Positions 41,233 through 45,817 of a stretch of DNA of 45,817 bases are shown piece by piece. The stretch is from an uncultured Oscillospiraceae bacterium (GTDB lineage: Bacteria; Bacillota; Clostridia; Oscillospirales; Oscillospiraceae). The notes under the pieces were generated by a model. It searched no databases, was not told where the DNA came from, and saw nothing but the letters and a program-made list of their open reading frames with translations. Position numbers and translations under genes: made by a program. Numbering within the stretch: position 1 is the stretch's first letter; each line of letters opens with the position of its first letter. Location of the stretch: positions 1 through 45,817 of the forward strand of contig CAKUBI010000013.1 of NCBI GenBank assembly GCA_934636865.1. Reading direction: 5' to 3'.

Positions 41233-42243
41233 ATGAAAGTCAGTTTCTTTGACCGCGCTACGCTGGAGCAGCGTTTAAAAATGGCCGACGTGCTCGAAGT
41301 TGTCGAGGGCGTCTACAAGTCCAAGGCCGAGGGCAAAACCGTCGTTTGGCCGACCGTCACGCACAATTTTGAGGACCGCGGCGCAGTGATGGACATCCGC
41401 TCCGGTTATGACCGCGGCAGCGAGGTCTACGGTGCCAAGCTCCTCGCCACCTTCCCCCAAAATGAAAAGCGCGGGCTTCCGCCGTTCAGCGGTATTCTCG
41501 TCGCAATGGACGGCACGACCGGCCTTCCCAAGGGCATCATGGACGCCTCGTTCATCACCTCGATGCGCACCGGCGCGGCGGCAGCGATCAGTGCCCGCGC
41601 GCTGGCCCGTCCGGAGTCCGACACGCTGCTTGTGCTCGGCACGGGGCGTCAGTCCCTCTTTATGATCGGTGCGGCGCTAACCGCGATGCCGAATATCAAA
41701 ACCGTCTACTGTGCCGAGCCGATGAATCTCGATGCCGCCAAGCCCTATGCTGCCGCCTGCCCGCAGCGGATGCAGGAGATGTTCGGCCTTGACGCAAGCG
41801 GCGTGCAGTTCATCCCAGTCTCTGACCTTGCTGAAAGCGTCGGCACGGCGGATATCATCATCACCATCACCCGCGCGACGAAACCTCTCATCTCGCGCGA
41901 CTGGGTCAAGCCCGGCACGCATTTAAGCTGCATCGGCGCGGATATGCCAGGCAAGGAAGAGGTCGATCCCGCGATCCTGCGCGACGCGGTCGTCTATGTC
42001 GACGATGTCGATCAGTGCGTGAACGCGGGCGAATGTGAGCTCGCCGTCAAGGGCGGCTACATGACGTGTGAGCACATCTCCGGCCAGATCGGCGAGGTGC
42101 TGCTCGGCACAAAGAAGGGCCGCACGAACACCGACGAGATCACCGTCTTCGACGCGACTGGCCTTGCGCTGCTCGACCTCGCCGTTGCGAAAAAGATCGT
42201 GGAAGAGGCCGGCGACGATCCCACGCACACCATCGAATTATAA
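41233..42243 (+). CDS. Ornithine cyclodeaminase/mu-crystallin family enzyme
   Basis: The 336-residue protein matches the OCD/mu-crystallin family. It has a substrate domain and a Rossmann domain with a modified nucleotide loop LLVLGTGRQSLFMIGA near residue 135; the family phrase DASFITSMRTGAAAAI is near 108, and VGTADIIITITRATKPLI near 200. Family members act as ornithine cyclodeaminase, alanine dehydrogenase, opine-type or ketimine reductases, so the reaction cannot be set from sequence alone. NAD(P) is the cofactor. ATG 41233 has GGAGG 7 bases upstream; the longer frame from 41110 overlaps the promoter. The aminotransferase gene follows after 11 bases. Confidence 0.92.
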   Translation: MKVSFFDRATLEQRLKMADVLEVVEGVYKSKAEGKTVVWPTVTHNFEDRGAVMDIRSGYDRGSEVYGAKLLATFPQNEKRGLPPFSGILVAMDGTTGLPKGIMDASFITSMRTGAAAAISARALARPESDTLLVLGTGRQSLFMIGAALTAMPNIKTVYCAEPMNLDAAKPYAAACPQRMQEMFGLDASGVQFIPVSDLAESVGTADIIITITRATKPLISRDWVKPGTHLSCIGADMPGKEEVDPAILRDAVVYVDDVDQCVNAGECELAVKGGYMTCEHISGQIGEVLLGTKKGRTNTDEITVFDATGLALLDLAVAKKIVEEAGDDPTHTIEL

Positions 42244-42254
42244 GGAGAATTGCG

Positions 42255-43400
42255 ATGAGAATTGACGATTTTACGCTGGAAAACTGGCTGAACCCCGCCT
42301 GTGACAGTGAGAAAAACAAATACTATCTCGGCGGAAGCTGCGTACTGCCGATGACGGTCGAAGAGCTTTTCGACCTCACGGGTGAGAGCATGGAGAGCTT
42401 CTTTGAAGAGCTCAAGCACATGAACCTTGGCTATCCCCGTTTTGAGGGCACACCCCGCACGCGCAAGGCGCTCTCCAAGCTCTATAAAACCGTTGATCCC
42501 GATGAAATCATCCTCTGCCACGGCGGCACCGGCGCAAACGCGACCGTCTGCTACGCACTTATTGAAAACACGGACAACATCATCTCCATCATGCCGAACT
42601 ACCAGCAGTTCTATTCCATCCCTCGCTCCATCGGCGCAGAGCTACGCGAGGTCGACTTGAAGATCAAGGACGGCTACAAGCTCGATTTGTCCGAAGTCCG
42701 CGCGGCAGTGGACAAGAACACCAAGGCGATCCTCTTCACCAACCCCAACAACCCCACCGGCAGCGTGCTGTCTCTGGCGGAAATGCAGGAGCTGGTGGAA
42801 ATCGCCAGGAGCGTGGACGCTTGGATCATCTGCGATGAGATGTACCGCGGCCTGGACGAGGCGTATATGCCCTCGTTCGCCGACCTCTACGACAAGGCCA
42901 TCGTCACGGCCAGCTCGTCCAAGGTCTACTCCATGGCCGGCACGCGTGTGGGCTGGATCGTCTGCCATGACGCAGAGACGCGCAAGCGGCTTTTCAACTG
43001 GCGCTCTTACGACTCCATCTGTGGCGGTGTGTTTGACGAGTGGATCTTTGCCATTGCGCTCGAGCACGTTGACAAGATCTTCGAGCGTTCCCGCAAGATC
43101 GTAAACGCCAACAAGGCCGTCATCGACAAGTGGATAGAGAAAAATCCGTACCTCCACCAGTACGCCGACGCACACGGCACCACGTATCTTGTCCACTATG
43201 ATCTCGACGTGCCTGCCGAGAAATTCTGCGACGATCTGCTCGACCAGAAGGGCGTGCTCGTCTGCCACGGCGACTGTTTCTACATCCCCCACACCTTCCG
43301 CATCACGCTCTCCCACGCCCACGAGCTCGAAGAGGGCCTGCGCCGCATCGACGAGTATATTGACGAGCTCGTCGCACAGGGCAAGGCCATCAAACAATAG
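42255..43400 (+). CDS. PLP-dependent aminotransferase, class I/II
   Basis: The 381-residue enzyme is a fold-type I aminotransferase. The PLP lysine is Lys223 in SSSKVYSMAGTRVGW. Other family marks are LCHGGTGANA near residue 92, TNPNNPTGS near 165, and DEMYRGL near 196, with the final FRITLSH carrying the substrate-carboxylate Arg. It would transfer an amino group to a 2-oxo acid. Together with the OCD-family enzyme it could take nitrogen off an amino acid brought in by the symporter or released by RocB-like hydrolases. The next gene is 370 bases away. Confidence 0.92.
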   Translation: MRIDDFTLENWLNPACDSEKNKYYLGGSCVLPMTVEELFDLTGESMESFFEELKHMNLGYPRFEGTPRTRKALSKLYKTVDPDEIILCHGGTGANATVCYALIENTDNIISIMPNYQQFYSIPRSIGAELREVDLKIKDGYKLDLSEVRAAVDKNTKAILFTNPNNPTGSVLSLAEMQELVEIARSVDAWIICDEMYRGLDEAYMPSFADLYDKAIVTASSSKVYSMAGTRVGWIVCHDAETRKRLFNWRSYDSICGGVFDEWIFAIALEHVDKIFERSRKIVNANKAVIDKWIEKNPYLHQYADAHGTTYLVHYDLDVPAEKFCDDLLDQKGVLVCHGDCFYIPHTFRITLSHAHELEEGLRRIDEYIDELVAQGKAIKQ

Positions 43401-43422
43401 CTTGTGAAGTTTCCATATTCAA

Positions 43423-43461
43423 CTTAGGGCGGTCAAATCAAAATGGTTTAGCCGTCCTAAG
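43423..43461 (+). terminator. Long hairpin after the aminotransferase gene
   Basis: CTTAGG pairs with CCTAAG and CGG with CCG, continued by AAA/TTT after a mismatch, around a 9-base loop. No T run follows, so it may be a weak terminator or part of a repeated element. Confidence 0.4.
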
Positions 43462-43469
43462 GCCATCTT

Positions 43470-43708
43470 TCTACACAGTGCGCGCCGCAGAGTTTTCGCG
43501 GTGTCCGCGCCGGATACAGGATTGATGCGATCAGCGAATGCGGTAAAACGTAATTTACCGTTAGATCATCCAAGAGAGACTGTGTATTCCGTATTAGTGG
43601 AAGGAAGTTTCAGGAACGTTGACCAATTCTTCCTGCTATTATCCTTAAGCAAACGGCCTTCCTTCGGTCAAGGAAAGCGCGTCCAAAATCAGAAAATTGT
43701 CTGTTGCT
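43470..43708. other. Unexplained gene-free segment before rocB2
   Basis: About 240 bases with ordinary base composition, but codon use and frames do not look like a native gene. A 78-codon frame (43501-43737) has no recognised domain or binding site. The segment may be an untranslated leader, an RNA or a degraded insertion. Confidence 0.3.
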
Positions 43709-43732
43709 TTGACAGTCGAATCCGCCTGTCAA
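43709..43732. promoter_or_regulatory. Inverted repeat before rocB-like gene 2
   Basis: TTGACAG and CTGTCAA separated by 10 bases, just before a TATAAA-like stretch (43739-43744). It could be an operator or small hairpin. It differs from the TTGTGA-type sites. The spacing to the TATAAA-like stretch does not fit a normal -35/-10 pair. Confidence 0.35.
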
Positions 43733-43770
43733 CCTGACTATAAATATTTCTTATCAGATAGGAGCCCACT

Positions 43771-45471
43771 ATGGATAATTGGAACCAATTCTCTCTGGAG
43801 GGAATCGGTGAAGAGATCAAAGAAATTCTTTATTCTTATGTAAAAGCAGAGAGCATCACCTATTCCTCCGGAGAAAAGCAGGCGGAATCATTTTTCCTGT
43901 CCTACTTCAAAAACCTGCCCTACTGGCAGGAGCACCCCGAATGCGTCGGCACAAAGCCGGTCAAGGACGACCCCTTCGGCCGTGCAGCCGCCTTTGCCAT
44001 GGTGCGCGGCAAGGGGGACAGAACCATCGTATTTGTCCACCATAACGATGTGGTCACGGTGGAGGACTATGACCGTCTTCGCCCGCTGGCCTTCAGTCCC
44101 GATGAGCTGGAGATTGAGCTCAAAAAGAGAGCCGCCAGCTTCTCGGAGGAGATTCGAAACGATCTGGCGTCCGATGCGTACCTCTACGGCCGCGGCGTCT
44201 GTGACATGAAGGGCGGCGGCTCGATCCAGATGGCGCTGCTGCGCCGCTACAGCGAGCTGGTCCGCCGTTCGCCTGAGGTGCTTCCGGGCAACCTCATCGT
44301 GCTGGCTGTGCCGGATGAGGAAAATCTCTCCGCCGGTATGCGCGCCGCCGTAACGCTTCTGGCCGAGCTCAAGGCGCAGTACGGCTTTACCTATCAGCTC
44401 ATGATCAACTCTGAGCCCCATCAACGCAAAGACCCCGAAACGGGCGTGTTCTCGATGGGGTCTGTCGGTAAGCTGATGCCGTTTTTCTACATCCGCGGCT
44501 ATCTCGCCCACGTCGGCAAGGTGTTCGAGGGCTTCAACCCGATGAACCTGCTCAGTGCGATCGTTCAGAAAACCGAGGTCAATATGGATCTCTCGGATAT
44601 TGTCGGCAACGAAGCGGCGCCGCCGCCCACCTGGCTCTTTTGCCGCGACCGTAAGATCAAGTACGACGTGTCCATGCCGCTCTCCGCGGCAGGCTGCCTG
44701 AGCGTGCTGACGCTGAATCAGACGCCCGTTACACTGATGGAAAAGGTCAAGGGCATCTGCGAGGAGGCGTTTGATGAAGTTCTTGACAAGATGAACCGAA
44801 ACTACGCCAGATTTCTCGAAGCCACGCACCAGCCTGTTCACAAGCTGCCCTGGAGCCGGAAGGTCGTCGACTTTATGACGCTCTACGAGGAGGCCAAGGC
44901 CGCCGGTGGCGAAGCGTTTGAACGCGAATATCAATCGGAACTCAAAACTCTCCAGCAAAAGCTCGAGAACAATGAAATGACACTGCTCGACTGCAACTTT
45001 GCCTTGCTCGACTTTGTCTACGGCTACATCACCGACCTTTCCCCGCGCGTGGTCTACGGTCTGATCCCGCCGTACTATCCCAATGTTTCCAACCGCTTTA
45101 TCACCGGCCTTGCTCCGCAGATCTGCAGCCTTGACGTTGATCTGGATTGCTTCACCCGCGAGCAGTTTGGCCAGCACTATGTTTCGGAGGAGTTCTACAC
45201 CGGCATCTCTGACTTAAGCTACACGAGTCTTTCCAACAGCGAAGAGATTTCCGCTGCACTGTCCAAGTCCATGCCGTTCTACGGCACGCTGTACGATATC
45301 GCCATTTCGGATATCGAAACGATCTCCATGCCGTGCATCAACATCGGCCCCTGGGGCAAGGACTTCCACAAGCTCACCGAGCGCGTTTTGAAGCAGGATC
45401 TCTATGAGCGTACGCCCGCAATTATACAGCACGCCATCGGATTAGTTCTGGCCGATGGCGACCGTCAGTAG
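43771..45471 (+). CDS. RocB-like M20 peptidase/amidohydrolase 2
   Basis: The 566-residue paralogue of the enzyme at 37890 has metal-site motifs IVFVHHNDVVTVED near residue 86, GRGVCDMKGGGS near 141 and VPDEENLSAGM near 182, then VGKLMPFFYIRGYLAHVGKVFEGF and a C-terminal GISDLSYTSLSNSEE. Both copies have two alpha/beta domains typical of M20. The gene is probably cytosolic. Its distance from the aminotransferase gene (370 bases with its own possible control elements) suggests separate expression. ATG 43771 has TAGGAG 8 bases upstream. The two copies probably handle different amides or dipeptides. Confidence 0.9.
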   Translation: MDNWNQFSLEGIGEEIKEILYSYVKAESITYSSGEKQAESFFLSYFKNLPYWQEHPECVGTKPVKDDPFGRAAAFAMVRGKGDRTIVFVHHNDVVTVEDYDRLRPLAFSPDELEIELKKRAASFSEEIRNDLASDAYLYGRGVCDMKGGGSIQMALLRRYSELVRRSPEVLPGNLIVLAVPDEENLSAGMRAAVTLLAELKAQYGFTYQLMINSEPHQRKDPETGVFSMGSVGKLMPFFYIRGYLAHVGKVFEGFNPMNLLSAIVQKTEVNMDLSDIVGNEAAPPPTWLFCRDRKIKYDVSMPLSAAGCLSVLTLNQTPVTLMEKVKGICEEAFDEVLDKMNRNYARFLEATHQPVHKLPWSRKVVDFMTLYEEAKAAGGEAFEREYQSELKTLQQKLENNEMTLLDCNFALLDFVYGYITDLSPRVVYGLIPPYYPNVSNRFITGLAPQICSLDVDLDCFTREQFGQHYVSEEFYTGISDLSYTSLSNSEEISAALSKSMPFYGTLYDIAISDIETISMPCINIGPWGKDFHKLTERVLKQDLYERTPAIIQHAIGLVLADGDRQ

Positions 45472-45478
45472 ACATTTG

Positions 45479-45503
45479 GGACCACCCGGATAGCGGGTGG
45501 TCC
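45479..45503 (+). terminator. Hairpin after rocB-like gene 2
   Basis: A 10-bp perfect stem (GGACCACCCG with CGGGTGGTCC) around GATAG, followed by GCTTTGCC. The T run is short. Confidence 0.6.
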
Positions 45504-45512
45504 GCTTTGCCT

Positions 45513-45671
45513 GTGAAAATCTATGCTGGGAAAATCTTATGTGCCAGCATTTACGTCGACAAAGAACTTATCGGCGTGATTCAATCCTGCAAGGTGCAAA
45601 AATGCTGGCTTGAAATCTATGCAACGGGCGAGCAGGGCTTTTGTACGCCCCACATGAAAAGGTTATATTGA
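45513..45671 (+). pseudogene. Possible remnant of a small phage-like protein
   Basis: A 52-codon frame reads like coding sequence (GVIQSCKVQKCWLEIYATGEQG, then a PHMKRLY end), and similar wording occurs in small phage or element proteins as far as I recall. It starts on GTG with no ribosome binding site and stops early, so it is more likely a remnant than a working gene. GCCAGCATTT near 45543 and AAATGCTGGC near 45600 form an inverted repeat inside it. Confidence 0.25.
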
Positions 45672-45691
45672 CGATATGTATGTTTCCCTCT

Positions 45692-45720
45692 TTGAAAAAA
45701 TGCACTTATTGAGCTAGGAT
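45692..45720 (+). promoter_or_regulatory. Candidate promoter of the iron-sulfur protein gene
   Basis: TTGAAA (45692-45697), 17 bases, TAGGAT (45715-45720). The start codon at 45742 leaves little leader, so this is tentative. Confidence 0.3.
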
Positions 45721-45741
45721 GCAAACAGGAAGTGAACAGCT

Positions 45742-45817
45742 ATGAGTCCACGAAAGCGATTTTTCTACAATATGAACACCTGCATCGGCTGCGGCTCATG
45801 TCAGGTGGCCTGCAAGG
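45742..45817 (+). CDS. DmsB-like 4Fe-4S protein, cut by window end
   Basis: Only the first 25 codons are in the window. They include MSPRKRFFYNMNTCIGCGSC followed by QVACK. The first cysteine cluster CxxCxxC and the preceding FFYNMNTC match the electron-transfer subunit of DMSO-type molybdoenzymes (DmsB), which carries four 4Fe-4S clusters. ATG 45742 has AGGAAG upstream. If the following genes include a molybdopterin enzyme, this would be an anaerobic respiratory reductase; that cannot be seen here. Confidence 0.75.
   Translation, partial: MSPRKRFFYNMNTCIGCGSCQVACK

Noticed and set aside
43501..43737. A 78-codon plus-strand frame before rocB-like gene 2
   Set aside because: It has no ribosome binding site, no recognisable domain and no native-like codon use; it is better treated as unexplained gene-free sequence.

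Overview
The window looks like chromosome from a GC-rich anaerobic Clostridia species, most likely Oscillospiraceae (relatives of Oscillibacter or Lawsonibacter). This rests on the mix of families (DUF4914, YitT, a KdpD/KdpE-like pair, an OadG-type decarboxylase gamma subunit, an SLH-anchored surface protein, RocB-type peptidases), AGGAGG-type ribosome binding sites and strong GC bias in third codon positions. The assignment is inferred from memory of families; no database search was possible.

Layout. 1-900: tRNA-Thr facing away from three overlapping small genes (zinc-knuckle protein, coiled-coil protein, sigma region 4 protein). 900-7,060: housekeeping-type genes: YitT, DUF4914 ATP-binding protein, TrmO, orphan OadG, and a KdpD/KdpE-like two-component pair. 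7,150-11,775: a 3'-truncated polysaccharide deacetylase, then a MarR-controlled heterodimeric ABC exporter with a 34-bp operator downstream of its promoter. 11,790-25,370: a peptide-use locus. A leftward operon encodes OppBCDF, a binding lipoprotein, an M14 carboxypeptidase, a MATE exporter, an AlbA_2-type regulator and a GntR/FCD regulator; diverging from it are an M42 aminopeptidase and the oligopeptidase PepF. 25,560-31,850: a 2,078-residue secreted protein with a PHP-type metallohydrolase domain and three SLH repeats. 31,880-34,810: a YibE/F membrane protein and a solitary, internally shortened serine recombinase with a small coupled ORF and mobile-element-like debris. 34,809-45,471: an amino-acid catabolism island with two PucR regulators, a sodium/alanine-type symporter, two RocB-like M20 hydrolases, an ornithine-cyclodeaminase-family enzyme and a PLP aminotransferase. 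The window ends inside a DmsB-like iron-sulfur protein gene.

How it fits together. Two thirds of the window serves capture and breakdown of peptides and amino acids: uptake (Opp), intracellular hydrolysis (M14, M42, PepF, two M20), symport (AGCS) and nitrogen removal (OCD family, aminotransferase), each arm with its own regulator. The least described parts are the double-PucR/double-RocB island, where a TTGTGA-type motif recurs near both regulator genes and the OCD promoter, and the giant PHP-SLH surface protein. The ABC pair shows a clean division into one consensus and one degenerate ATP site.
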